NCBI RefSeq assembly: GCF_964340395.1
Contig: NC_135563.1
Span: 12,321,651 to 12,385,650 of the forward strand
Origin: Glandiceps talaboti
Lineage: Eukaryota > Hemichordata > Enteropneusta > Spengelidae
Length of the DNA: 64,000 nucleotides
Reading direction: 5' to 3'
Part shown: positions 25,722 through 36,669 of the stretch, in pieces
Layout: every line of letters begins with the position of its first letter
How positions within the stretch are numbered: position 1 is the first letter of the stretch
Notes under the pieces: generated by a model
Told to the model about the DNA's origin: nothing
What the model saw: only the letters and a program-made list of their open reading frames with translations
Databases searched by the model: none
Translations under genes and position numbers: made by a program

Positions 25722-26611
25722 TGAAGAAAGAACCAGGTTGATTATTGCTCTCAGGTTAAAATCTCAAGAGAGAAGACTGTCATGAGAAAATTATTTAACG
25801 ATTTAATATTATGTATTTGTTATTACTGTTATTACTTAGTAATCATTTTCATATTATTCAATAATAGTTTAATTATCTAAATTGTTATGTATGGTCATTG
25901 CTCTTAGCTAATTATACGAAATTACACGACCTTTGCGCAAAATCTATCACCGTGCTTTTCTTATCTAGCATACATTGCTGAGTTTTCTTTCGATTAGACA
26001 AGTTTGAATTCTTATTTGATATAATAAAGAATAAAGAATAAATCTATTAGCATAATTTCATAAAAATATGCAAACCAGATTTCGTTTACTCTGAGCCATT
26101 TGTTAATAAATCATGATATTGCTAAGTGTATTAGCTATAATTCTAACCCATCTTAAATTATTGCACAAAGACATCACCTGTGAAATGAAAGTTTGCCAAA
26201 TGTATTTTTCAAATCATCCAATTAATCGATAAAGCGATATTTTTTTCTGAGAGGAGACACAAAAGAGGGTTAATTAATATGCAAAGAAATCTAAACATAA
26301 ATACATGCATGTGAAGTCCAAAAATGTTATTTAAATGTCAAATAATACTGTTCGCGAGAATATGATTGAAATGTGCTCAAGTGTCTCACAATGTTAAAAT
26401 CCCAGGATATTATACGATACAGATTTAGTCATCAAAGATGTGTATTTTCCAAGAAATGTTGCGCTCGTCTCTACAAACTGCCAAACCAATATAATAATAA
26501 GGGTGATTGACTGACTGAACTGTTAACTGTGTCCTTGTCGACATAATATTAAGAAATGGAAACAGCTGTGGCCCACCGATGTACACAGTTACCTCGACAA
26601 ATAAATGATTT

Positions 26612-26677
26612 CACTTTTTAATTAAAATTGTATTTAATTAACTTGATATAATTAGATTGAATTGAAATTAAAAAGTT
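26612..26677. repeat. Short inverted repeat
   Basis: ACTTTTTAATT at 26612-26622 is matched by AATTAAAAAGT at 26667-26677, enclosing AT-rich DNA with further ATTTAATT/AATTA self-complementarity. The low complexity makes chance pairing likely. Confidence 0.3.
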
Positions 26678-26976
26678 AGTATCCTATGTATTGTATCAGG
26701 GTATGTGTTGATGCCTGTTTTCTTAGATGAGTAGATGTGTTTCATTATATTATCTGACAACTAATTATTGAACCCATCTGAAAAATATTGTACCATACAA
26801 CCAAGACTCCAATTGTTCGCAAAGGTTATTAGCCATGTGGTTATTAGAATAAAATGGTCACAGGAATAGTTCGGATGAGATGGCATAACAGTTATACACT
26901 TGTGTGGTCATTGAGGCAATACAAGCACTGATGGAGCACACATTTCGTTGTAAAAGGCAATTTTTTTTTAACTTAC

Positions 26977-27103
26977 CTTTTCTGAGGTAAAACCTTGTAG
27001 ATTTCTTTCGCCTAATAAACCCTTTTGGACAGGATATAGATAAAACTTTAGACGTAGCTGTTAGACCTAATGACAGAATTAAGAATATTTTATTAAGTGG
27101 CAT
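26977..27103 (-). CDS. Candidate signal-peptide first exon, product unknown
   Basis: The ATG at 27103 (G at -3) opens MPLNKIFLILSLGLTATSKV, a good secretory signal peptide with a hydrophobic core at residues 6-16. It is followed by a cationic stretch containing one Cys and basic runs (RRKK, RKG). After 42 codons plus one base the sequence reads AAAAG|GTAAGT, a near-perfect donor. Exons encoding signal peptides often end in phase 1, as this one would. Read unspliced, the frame continues to 26858 and would give an 81-residue, Cys-rich, basic secreted peptide; both readings are open. An RFX X-box palindrome lies 67 bp upstream. I do not recognise the family. Confidence 0.3.
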
Positions 27104-27169
27104 TACTCAATTTGTCATTGCAAAAGTACAAATCTTCATCGTGTGAATATGAGATGGTTTTGTGGTTCT

Positions 27170-27182
27170 GTTGCCAGGCAAC
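27170..27182. promoter_or_regulatory. RFX X-box-like palindrome
   Basis: GTTGCCAGGCAAC is a perfect 13-bp palindrome around one central base and fits the RFX X-box consensus GTNRCC-N(0-3)-RGYAAC. X-boxes typically lie within roughly 100-150 bp upstream of ciliary genes in animals. This one is 67 bp upstream of the ATG of the minus-strand signal-peptide frame at 27103. The motif is seen directly; its function is inference. Confidence 0.4.
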
Positions 27183-27466
27183 TGCCCTCATACTCACAGT
27201 AATGACATCTATCCTATTTTACTGCAATTCAAGTATTTAGAAAATAGGTGCAATTGAACAAAGTCAATGGTGAAAATGGTTTAACCGATATTATAGCACT
27301 CGATATTGAACCAATATTAATCACATCACTGAGTTAGACATGGATGAGAGATTACTTTTTGAAAGTTTGTTTCCATGGTAAATCAAACGTTTTATACATG
27401 TTAAGTAAAAATCCACATTTATTAGTTGTGGGATGCATTGATCCTGTAGCTCATCATGTTCATAGT

Positions 27467-27736
27467 TCACCATATTGAAAAGCTCGAAATTGTTAAATAA
27501 GATATGTACATGTGTGGAGTGTGTTGGCGTTCGATTTTGTACGCCTTGCAATATACAGTTAATGTATAACAGCGATTTAGTCCATAAGCAGCATGGGTTT
27601 GATACAACATGTGGCGGGAATGCAAATTAGCCTGAATGTCTGTAATCCTTGTTGCACGTACCAACTCCATTAACGTCGTAGATCCATGTAAAAGGAATTG
27701 ATTGTTCATCCAGTATCTGTTGTATTGAAAGGACAT
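27467..27736 (-). CDS. Unrecognised open frame, 89 codons
   Basis: The frame opens with ATG in good context (A at -3) and encodes MSFQYNRYWMNNQFLLHGST and onward, with balanced amino-acid composition. After MEL it meets GTACGT, a usable donor, so the coding part could end there as a first exon. No domain is recognised and the whole frame may be chance. Confidence 0.1.
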   Translation of the reverse strand: MSFQYNRYWMNNQFLLHGSTTLMELVRATRITDIQANLHSRHMLYQTHAAYGLNRCYTLTVYCKAYKIERQHTPHMYISYLTISSFSIW

Positions 27737-28377
27737 TCTCTAAGCCCACGTTTTTTGCCTAAACATTTGACAAACCTGTTTTTTCTATGCATACGTCTTC
27801 ACATGGAACTTGCTTTTACCTATACTGAATATGTATGCCGTACAAACTGATGACAATAATCTATTTCGGGCTTTTCTTTCCTTAACTTCGCTTCATGGTT
27901 TGCGTGAAACTATTCAAATACGAACACTATTCACTTTTAAGCAAATGTTCAAATACGACCTTTAATTTAATGATTTGTGAGTGGTAAAGCAAGTTTTAAA
28001 AATACAGGTGTGCGCAATTATTATAACTTAGTAAAGGTCTTGTGATTTATCAATTCTTACATTTTGAGTGCTAAACAACTTGAAGCGTAACTATAATGTC
28101 ATTTGAAATAGCAATAACATTGTAGTCAATTAATAACGATTGATTTCTCATTCTTCCATAGCTCAGTCTCTCTCAAAATTTGGAATGCATAAGTTCAATT
28201 ATGTTATTGATTATGCAAATTACCATAATTAGTATGCACATTTTCATTTATACTGTTTATTAATGACGACATATGCATTACGGAACACTTATTCATGTAT
28301 GTAATCTTATGAAAAGGCATGGCTTGCCAAATTCCGAAATATTTACTTCCAGGAAATAGGTTAAAAGGTAGTCCTGG

Positions 28378-28948
28378 TTAACAGACTTTGAAATATATTG
28401 TATAACAGGCTAAATAGGTAATTACTTCTACATTCTTCTTTATCAAAACACTGTTTTGTTTATTCACGTATTTTCTTTCTGTATTCTTACTTATTTGAGT
28501 TACGCGTGACTGGGAATTGGACGTGTACATTTGTAATGCATCAATTTTCACATTTGGTTGAATGGAACATTTGCACATATTATATTGTGGTATATTGAGA
28601 TATCCAACAACATATATTTGCTGTTCAATTACGTCGACATCTTCTAATGGGATTCCGTACCTCACTTCCTTATAAAATTCCAATAAACTCACCTTAATAG
28701 AGTCTATATTTTTCTTTTTTAACGTTAACTGTCTGACAGCCTCGCTGTCTGGCTTCCAGATTAACGAGGATCGTACTTAAACACCCATTTGAAATCAAGT
28801 TAGATTTTTTTATAAGATGGATTCTTTCGATTGCTTTGAAAAGTAGATATTTCATTGGGACATTTGAAAGGAGATTTACAGTTATGTACGAAAAAGTGAT
28901 GCTTTCTTGTTTAATAAGACACAAGCGAAATGGGTAATTCTTATTCAA
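28378..28948 (-). other. Two adjacent minus-strand open frames, product unknown
   Basis: Frames 28694-28948 (84 codons, ATG start) and 28378-28692 (104 codons, GTG at its 5' end and therefore no true ATG start) nearly abut. AAG|GTGAGT, a donor consensus, sits between them. The second frame begins LLEFYKEVRYGIPLEDVDVI and looks protein-like for about 60 residues. They could be exon fragments or a decayed element. No family recognised. Confidence 0.1.
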
Positions 28949-29019
28949 GTACTTTTACAGCGAACAAGCTAAATTGCAACTAATCTACTACCGTTGAAGT
29001 ATCAGCGGATAACCCTTGA

Positions 29020-29067
29020 TGACGTAACAGGCAATGCGATAAGAATTGACATATATAAATGACGTGG
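29020..29067 (+). promoter_or_regulatory. CRE/TATA promoter-like cluster
   Basis: TGACGTAA (29020-29027), TATATAAA (29052-29059) and TGACGTGG (29060-29067) lie within 48 bp. A CREB/ATF-type half or full site about 30 bp upstream of a TATA box is a common layout in animal regulated promoters. No verified coding start follows. The next ATGs are near 29074 and 29120 and open only short frames. Confidence 0.2.
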
Positions 29068-29847
29068 TGCCAATGTTCAGAGGTATTCTAAGACTGTTCA
29101 GACGAGACATCTACTCAATATGTACTGGATAAAAGAAGTAATGAAGTCAACCTTAAATAATGATGTCTACAAAAAAGATATATGTGTGAAGTGCCTTCCT
29201 GTAGTGAAATAGCATCACTTTACTTCACTCTTGAATATATTTATATTTTAAGTGGCTTTTGAACAGCGTACGGCTGATACACAATACAGGCATATATATA
29301 AAGAGAGCATCATATGAACGTATTTCCTAGCTTGCAACCGAAATTTCCGGACTAATTTCATCTAAACTATATACAGATACTTTACTTGTAAATCGATAAT
29401 TTTTTTTCTTGGAAATTATGATTGTGACATAACAATTCTTCAGAAATGCTCGTACTATTTATTTCATGTTAATTTTGTAGGACAGACGATTTTATCTTGT
29501 GCCGTTTTAACTTACAAATATAATAGGTGAGAGTTGTAAATGAGTTTACTTCACATGTTGTGTATATAATTCAAAAGTTATTAAAGTTACCAATACATTT
29601 TCGTTATGTTTAAAATTGTGCATTACGACATCTCTTGAATAAACCCATATTTTTTAAGTGTCAGTATGGTATTGAACAAGTATGTCTTTCCTGATGACAT
29701 CACATGTAACCATGACAGCAATTTTAAATGTATGTATAAAAACAAATATACAAAGATAATCACATCGAATTTAAAGTGCAATTTGTTTTTGGCCATGTAT
29801 CGTTCACGTAACAAAGTGTGCAATGTTAAGTCCTAAACAACTTAACT

Positions 29848-30206
29848 GGTTCCGGTGACCTGACCCCACCTTCACTGCTGATCCTAAATTGTTGTCGTAT
29901 TCGAGAAAACAAATAATGAAATCGTGAAAGCTGTGAAATCTCGCAAAATGTAGTGTATGCGGAAACTGACCTCAACTTAAAAAAGGCAATGTAAAAGTGT
30001 TCTTCCAATCTGTAATGGGTGTCGGTTGATGAGAAGAAACAATAACACAGACTTAGACCATATGGAAAACAACGGAAAGCATAACCACCTGAACTGGTCA
30101 CTCACTCACTCACTGACTCACTCACTCACTCACTCATTCACTCATTGAAATAAAAAAAATATATAGAAGATAAAATGAAAAATCTACCTACCCTGTAGTC
30201 GGAACC
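29848..30206 (+). repeat. Dispersed repeat family 1, copy 2 (contains a microsatellite)
   Basis: Starts GGTTCCGGTGACC and ends CGGAACC, aligned to copies 1 and 3. It is longer because, where the other copies read ACACTCACATATGAAA or similar, this one has a run of ACTC units (30099-30146). The similarity with copy 3 continues beyond CGGAACC into GTTAGGCCTA, so the real right end may lie further out than the inverted repeat suggests. The minus-strand frame at 29826-30101 is a shadow of the repeat. Confidence 0.75.
30099..30146 (+). repeat. (ACTC)n microsatellite inside repeat copy 2
   Basis: About twelve ACTC units with GACTC and ATTC variants, located at the position where sister copies carry a single CACTCAC or CACTTAC seed. 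Confidence 0.9.
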
Positions 30207-30209
30207 ACA

Positions 30210-31620
30210 CTATGTTAGGCCTAAGCATAAAAGTGTGTATCTTTTCCGACGTTTCAGTTACATTGAAGAATGGGTAACGCAGTTATTAGTCTACAATTCG
30301 CTGGTTTTTCAATGTATCATTCTTAGTCTCAGACACAGTACTTTGCATTACAAAATTATAACATAATGGTGCAATTTGGACTAAAGGGCTCTAGTATCGT
30401 TTCTGCACTCTCAATCAGTTGATTCACCACTCTGAGAATATTCTACTCTATTTTAGGTTAAGTAATATAAACAACCACCAGTAACCAAGTATGGAAGCTC
30501 GTAGTTAGGCCATTTCCTCAACTAGTTGATCTATATAATATAATGCCGAAGATTTCACAAACTGTCGTCATTTGAACCTGTCTTAGGTATACACTGACAT
30601 ACCACGAATCTATATATAGAAGACTTAGTAAATGTTAGCAACCAATAGCAATTTAAATAAATTGAAACGTAATTACAATAGATTTATGATATAGGTGTTT
30701 ACAATCCACATTTAATTTCCATCGTAGGGGTGCAATAAGTATTAATATCATGAAAACGTGCAAATGCAAGAACTGTTTAATTTGTTATTCATTTTAATGA
30801 TCAGAACTGATTATATTTGACATTTTTCCTGGCATGTAATTTAGAATTGTGAATACTCAAATTTACCCCATGGTACTTGACATGGTTTCTACTAACTAAA
30901 ATGCCAATATTGAGAGACGCCAGTTGTTATATTTTGTAATGAGTATATGATTATCTGATCATTTAGACGTACTATTACATAGACGTTTGCCATAACTTAC
31001 AGTTGATGACATGATTAAAAAGAGAAAAACACCCTCAAAGTCCATGTTAGGATTGTTTAGGTTAGGAGTGAAAATAAATAGTTGTCTGATGGAACAGTAG
31101 CATGGGTTGTTCTAGAACAAAACAAAACATTATATGTAATCATTCGGCTCCACTAATTATATATCACGTAAATACGAGAACATGGTTTGAATTCTGGCCA
31201 TTTAAGCCATTTTTAAAGCATTCTTGCTATTCTATGCCAATACATCATCTTTTAATCAGTAGTTGATTCTGTTATACACATATTTAAAGATATAACTAGT
31301 TTTGACATTTCATCCCTTATCTTGTCAATCGACACATATTTTCAATACAATAGCCAACAGTGCATCCCTGTGTGTATTCCTTATTCGTGATGTTGGAGGT
31401 TATCTTCTTTGTTAACATTACGTATATTTTTGACCGACACCTTAATGACTGTTTTGCTTGTGTTACACAATCACTTTATGTATGAATAGGCCCTTAATTT
31501 CAACTACACTCTCTAAGTAAAAGAGTCGATCGGCGGAGTGCAGTTTCAAAAACTCAATGTGTTATAAACTTAACCTCAATTATTCACCACTTACTAATCG
31601 AAAATTGAATCATGTACTTT
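30210..31620. other. Non-coding stretch, no gene recognised
   Basis: AT-rich sequence with no open frame of note, no inverted repeat and no simple sequence longer than a few units. Confidence 0.5.
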
Positions 31621-31628
31621 CAGAGAAA

Positions 31629-31710
31629 TGACGTCATAGAGTATTCAAAGGGTAAGGTTTTGTATGTTTTTACCAATCAGACGTTTTGTTTGACGCTCAG
31701 CAGGTATATA
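31629..31710 (+). promoter_or_regulatory. CRE + CCAAT + TATA promoter-like cluster
   Basis: A perfect CRE, TGACGTCA (31629-31636), is followed by CCAATCAG, a good NF-Y/CCAAT box (31673-31680), and TATATATG (31705-31712). The CCAAT box is 32 bp and the CRE 76 bp upstream of the TATA element, typical animal promoter spacing that predicts initiation near 31735 on the plus strand. The first ATG after that opens a 19-codon frame; the 121-codon frame at 32108 is the first sizeable one. No transcript evidence is visible. Confidence 0.25.
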
Positions 31711-32107
31711 TGACAGACACTCGAAATAGATAACATTAGCAGAGGAACTTAACTTTGCAGATCAATTCTTATATTTCGATGAAGCAATTCATTAAAAGGG
31801 GTCATGGACACTTAATTGATTTTGTATTCCAAGCATGATAGTCCTAATCAAATTAGTTTTTAGACGAATATCTATGATATTAGGAGAATTGTGATTTTTT
31901 TAATCGATAGCAATATAGTAGTATTCATTAAATCAATTTAATTTTACACTTCTGACCCATTACCAAAATGTCAAATGTCAATCAAAAGGTTCCGCCATTT
32001 TATTTCTCATTTTTCCAACCTTTAACGGTTACTGATTTATGAGAAGACATCGTGTGTCAAACTTACTCATTTCTATTCATATATAAGTAAATTTTAAGTA
32101 AATTTAT

Positions 32108-32473
32108 ATGAATTGTCTCTGGCTAGAAAAAATTTCGCAAATTATAGTTGTTATCCTTTACGGAGATATAAACAATGTCATGCGAAAATGTGAAACATAT
32201 TTTTTCGTCAAATGTAACGTATTATTCTTTTATCTTTGGCCTGTAGTGATTCAAACAAGGAGACGCATATTGTCCCCGTCAATCGTGAAAAAGTTGACGC
32301 TCGTACATGTTTTGAACATTTATACTTATTTCTCATTTTCTCGGAGATTTTCAAACAATAGTCCAAAATTGTTTAGTGTTTATTTGAACAAAACATTCCG
32401 CCGAGCATTCCCCTTAAGTTGTAGGCTTCTTGCTTCTAAAAAAAAACCGCCTTCTTTCAAACATTTTAATTAG
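32108..32473 (+). CDS. Unrecognised 121-codon open frame
   Basis: One of the longest non-repeat frames in the window. It begins with a true ATG (MNCLWLEKISQIIVVILYGD) and ends in a Lys-rich tail. It is rich in Phe, Leu, Lys and Ile, as expected of AT-rich chance frames. It lies about 370 bp downstream of the predicted start site of the 31.6-kb promoter-like cluster. No domain is recognised. Confidence 0.1.
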   Translation: MNCLWLEKISQIIVVILYGDINNVMRKCETYFFVKCNVLFFYLWPVVIQTRRRILSPSIVKKLTLVHVLNIYTYFSFSRRFSNNSPKLFSVYLNKTFRRAFPLSCRLLASKKKPPSFKHFN

Positions 32474-32669
32474 GTACGTTGTGATATTTGACTCTATGCA
32501 TAGATTGGAACCAATAATCTGTTTAATGTCGAAGATCATTGTGTTCGCGATTACACTGTTTTTACCACCCGGTTTAAACTCAAAATGCAAAACACACAAC
32601 ATTGCAGTTTTTCAAAACTCCCTCAACATTTTCAATGTCACTATCCTTTTACATAAAACAGGATAGAAA

Positions 32670-33290
32670 GATCTTGCGGAGTCATGTTATATATGTCGAA
32701 CTATTCTAAAATATAGTTTCCGGTGCATGTCAATATGCCATGACACTAGTGCTGCCGCTACTTCTTGTATATATGACACTGATTTTCATAATCTCTATAT
32801 TTCCCCCCTTCTCGAAAAATGCTTTCATGCCGTAATGATGTCTTAAACAGCTTACCTTTTCATTGCCACCTGCTCTGGAGTATTACGGTGTCTATGATAA
32901 GATACCTTCTAGTCTCCTTTTCGAAACCTCTTTTAGTAATGAGTGCAAAATATGGAAATGTTGCCTCACAAACAAATGGAGAATTCTGATGGGTGAACTC
33001 TTAAATAAGGTAGAGATGTTGACTTAGAAAATATTTTTTTTTTTTCGTTGAAAAGTGTGAATCATGACGGCGCATCATTTCATGCATTTGATAAATTATT
33101 GCTGTTAAATTTTACCTTAATGCAATAATGAACAAAAGCTGTCAATCCACTAATTAATTGTATATCCACTCAAATGTCAGTAATACATCATTTTAGGGGC
33201 CACGTTAAATTTATTTTGAGAAGTAAATCAAAAAGCAAGACAAAGAAACTGTTGAATGCAAGTACATTTTTCTCAGCTATTCAACTAATA
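32670..33290. other. Non-coding stretch, nothing recognised
   Basis: AT-rich sequence with a T12 homopolymer near 33036. Only one short plus-strand frame begins here, at 33174. Confidence 0.5.
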
Positions 33291-33295
33291 TTCGG

Positions 33296-33388
33296 TTGGA
33301 ATCTTGTTATGGACACACATTGTCATTTAATTATTTTCCTCCTTCCACACACGAAAATCTCCAACTTGACAAAATTTTAACATAAATA
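33296..33388 (+). repeat. Dispersed repeat family 2, copy 1
   Basis: TTGGAATCTTGTTATGGACA and about 70 further bases align with 36346-36437, sharing GGAATCTTGTTA, ACACA.TG.CATTTA, CATACAC-like and CCAACTTGACAAAATTT blocks. By eye roughly three quarters of positions agree. Boundaries are approximate. Confidence 0.7.
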
Positions 33389-33389
33389 G

Positions 33390-34433
<1,044 letters not shown>

Positions 34434-34478
34434 TGTGTGTGTGTCTCTGTGTGTGTGCGTGCGTGTGTGCATATGTGT
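34434..34478 (+). repeat. (GT)n tract with interruptions
   Basis: GT dinucleotides with CT, GC and CAT interruptions continue directly from the GA tract. Confidence 0.85.
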
Positions 34479-34498
34479 GGGGGTGGGGTGGGTGGGGG
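34479..34498 (+). other. G-quadruplex motif with single-base loops
   Basis: Four G runs of 5, 4, 3 and 5 bases are separated by single T residues, the most stable class of quadruplex-forming motif. G-rich GGTT/GGGT sequence continues to about 34570, including a G8 run near 34547, on the same strand. Confidence 0.7.
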
Positions 34499-34740
34499 TC
34501 GTAGGTTGGTTGGTTGGATGAGTGGGTGGTTGGGTGGATGCTGGGAGGGGGGGGCAGGCGGGCGGACGGGCTGGCAAATTTACAAATTTCTTAGTATGTC
34601 TGTTTGTTTATCGGTTTCCGTAGTTGACTTGGTAAGTAACTACCGGGCTGAATGAATACAAAGAGATTTGGATACATGAATCTTAAAATAGGATACCAAA
34701 GTAACCAAATATTGTAAGGTCTAATAAAAATAAATTGTTT

Positions 34741-35057
34741 GGTTCCGGTTTCCCGACCCCACCTAGTTTTTCACGTCGACCCTAAACTTGTTTTACATAT
34801 TCGAGAAAAAATCTCGCAAGAAATAGTTGATGCGGAAACTGCCATCAACTTTTAAAAAAAATATATAAAAGTGTTCTTCCAATTTGTAATGGGTGTACAT
34901 CTGATGAGAAGAAACCATTAACACAGTGACCATATGGAAAACAACAGAGAAAAATGACTACTTGAACTAGACACTCACATATGAAAAAATATATTTAAAA
35001 AAAACATAAAATAAAAAATCTACCTACCCCACCTATAAATTAAGCGTAATCGGAACC
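34741..35057 (+). repeat. Dispersed repeat family 1, copy 3
   Basis: Starts GGTTCCGGTTTCCCGACCCC and ends CGGAACC, matching copies 1 and 2 in the same orientation. The left flank TGTTT is shared with copy 1, and the right flank GTTAGGCCTA with copy 2, so the family consensus probably extends a little beyond both ends. Confidence 0.75.
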
Positions 35058-35059
35058 GC

Positions 35060-35770
35060 GCATATTTTTGTTAGGCCTACCTGCCGCGCCCCACATAATA
35101 TATTTATCCGAGAGGGCGCTATGTTCTACACAGCTGTATACACAATCATTTAATTTCAAATTATCGCGAAATACGCTGTATTTCACTTAACAACATATAA
35201 GTATGATTTAACACAGGAGGCTTAACAGTCTCTTAGTATTTACAATTATATTTTATTATCTCAACAGTACAAAAAAATTAAAATGAACCATACTAATAAA
35301 ATATACCCTGGATGTTAATTGAATAATTCAAACTAATCAAACTCAGGGGACAGTGAAAAGTCTCTTTGACTGACTTACATTTTAAATAGCATTCGACCTA
35401 CTCTGATGTAACTTTATTCTTCAAGTACTAGTTGCCTAATACTATATATACAGTCTATGACGGTTGTATCGTTCAATTCACACATGCCCATTTCATTTAC
35501 TTTCTAAAATGTATTGTTGATTAAAGATAAATCTAATCAGAAAAGTGTCACGACATCAACTCCATCCACAACTTACAACTGATCAGCAGATTTTCCTGTA
35601 TAATTCTGTCGCAGCTAAAATACTAAGACATGCCCAGCAGGTCAATAACATACGCGGTTGCTTTGATTGTGTTTTATTGATACTTAAATTGGAATCTTTT
35701 GATCTTTTCGTTGCTTTACTACTTTGTGAATTTGTGTACGGCTTCCGCGGGCTAAGTTAAGTAGCATATT
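35060..35770. other. Non-coding stretch
   Basis: AT-rich sequence with the GAGAGGGCGCT motif near 35110 just after repeat copy 3. On the minus strand a TTGTAAGTTG donor-like site lies near 35565, within the possible 3' continuation of the candidate gene at 35774-36663. Confidence 0.4.
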
Positions 35771-35773
35771 TAC

Positions 35774-35822
35774 GCAATGCTAATGTCCTCGTATGAATGC
35801 GATATTATTTGCGGATTTAAAG
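35774..35822 (-). CDS. Candidate third exon of the 36-kb minus-strand gene
   Basis: A strong acceptor (pyrimidine-rich tract ending CTTATACAG) precedes 49 nt that end at GC|GTAAAT. In the phase left by the upstream exon it reads LNPQIISHSYEDISI without a stop. At this length an open frame is weak evidence by itself; the value lies in the phase match and good acceptor. Confidence 0.15.
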
Positions 35823-36052
35823 CTGTATAAGTAAGAACATAAATAAAATTAATTAGACTACGAGTTAGTTGAGTGAATGGTCTTAAAGATAAACATATTC
35901 AAGATCGTAATCCTTAAGTAGTGCGTATTACTTCAGATTATTTCAGACGCTGAGTAAAGTTTTTAAAATTCAGATACCGTATTTTAAAAATCTATCTATT
36001 TACTTTTACTGCAGTCCACTTCATATGTAATACCTTTGAGATAGTTCTTTAC

Positions 36053-36250
36053 CTTCAATGGTACTTGTAATGCCGGCTGAAATTACCCCATGTTCTGTTC
36101 TGTCTAAGCCAGACGTAACATATTTCATTGAGTATTCCATTAAGTTTACGACACAACTTCCTTTACTTAAGCTAGTCACAGCGAATTGATGTTGTACCGT
36201 CAATAAAGATATATGTCTTTTTAAAAAGCAAAACCATAGATTGGTGACAT
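36053..36250 (-). CDS. Candidate second exon of the 36-kb minus-strand gene
   Basis: 198 nt, open, ending at GAAG|GTAAAG (good donor). With the acceptor TCATGTCAG at 36251 it is phase 1-1 and joins the 36459 exon in frame. Its acceptor has a poor pyrimidine tract. A second AG at 36172 has better context but breaks the phase. The peptide includes SKGSCVVNLMEYSMKYVTSG followed by LDRTEHGVISAGITSTIE and looks protein-like, but I do not recognise it. Confidence 0.2.
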
Positions 36251-36345
36251 CTGACATGACCATTATTTACATGGTTATTGTATAGGCACGGAATCTGTTT
36301 TTGTGAATTGTCGAATAAATGTCCTGGTTATGATCTAACAAAAGG

Positions 36346-36437
36346 ATGGAATCTTGTTAGGGAGACACACTGCCATTTATTATTTTCTACCTTTCATACA
36401 CAAAGATTCCCAACTTGACAAAATTTGAATATAAATT
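36346..36437 (+). repeat. Dispersed repeat family 2, copy 2
   Basis: Aligned with 33296-33388 in the same orientation. It sits inside the 208-bp putative first intron of the minus-strand candidate gene, consistent with an insertion into intronic or intergenic DNA. Confidence 0.7.
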
Positions 36438-36458
36438 ACTGCTTGAAAAGAATTTTAC

Positions 36459-36663
36459 CTTGTTTTCGTGAATAATCATCATTTCTCATTCTATAGCCTC
36501 CGTCATGGCGATTTTGATTTTGATGAGTGTATTGCAGAGCTCCTAGCCTAGTACGAGGAAGGTAGCTGATATTTACACATGACCAGTACATAATTATATA
36601 GAGCATTCGTAATAACATACAAGTAAATAGAAGTGTGTATAATATTTGTAATAAAGTGGCCAT
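36459..36663 (-). CDS. Candidate first exon: membrane-anchored protein, unknown
   Basis: ATG (G at +4) opens MATLLQILYTLLFTCMLLRM, continuing hydrophobic to about residue 29. This gives an N-terminal anchor or signal of the type II/Golgi style, followed by a polar, Asn/Arg/Tyr-rich region. After 68 codons plus one base it reads ACAAG|GTAAAA, a good donor in phase 1. The next candidate exon (36250-36053) joins in phase. Function unknown; a Golgi enzyme stem is one guess from topology alone. Confidence 0.22.
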
Positions 36664-36669
36664 ATGGAT

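Noticed and set aside
29826-30101. 91-codon minus-strand frame
   Set aside because: It lies inside dispersed repeat copy 2 and is not kept open in copies 1 and 3.
34880-34915. CTGATGA...GAAAC in repeat copy 3, hammerhead-like
   Set aside because: Only three bases separate the two boxes, so stem II cannot form. The sister copies do not keep the CTGATGA box.
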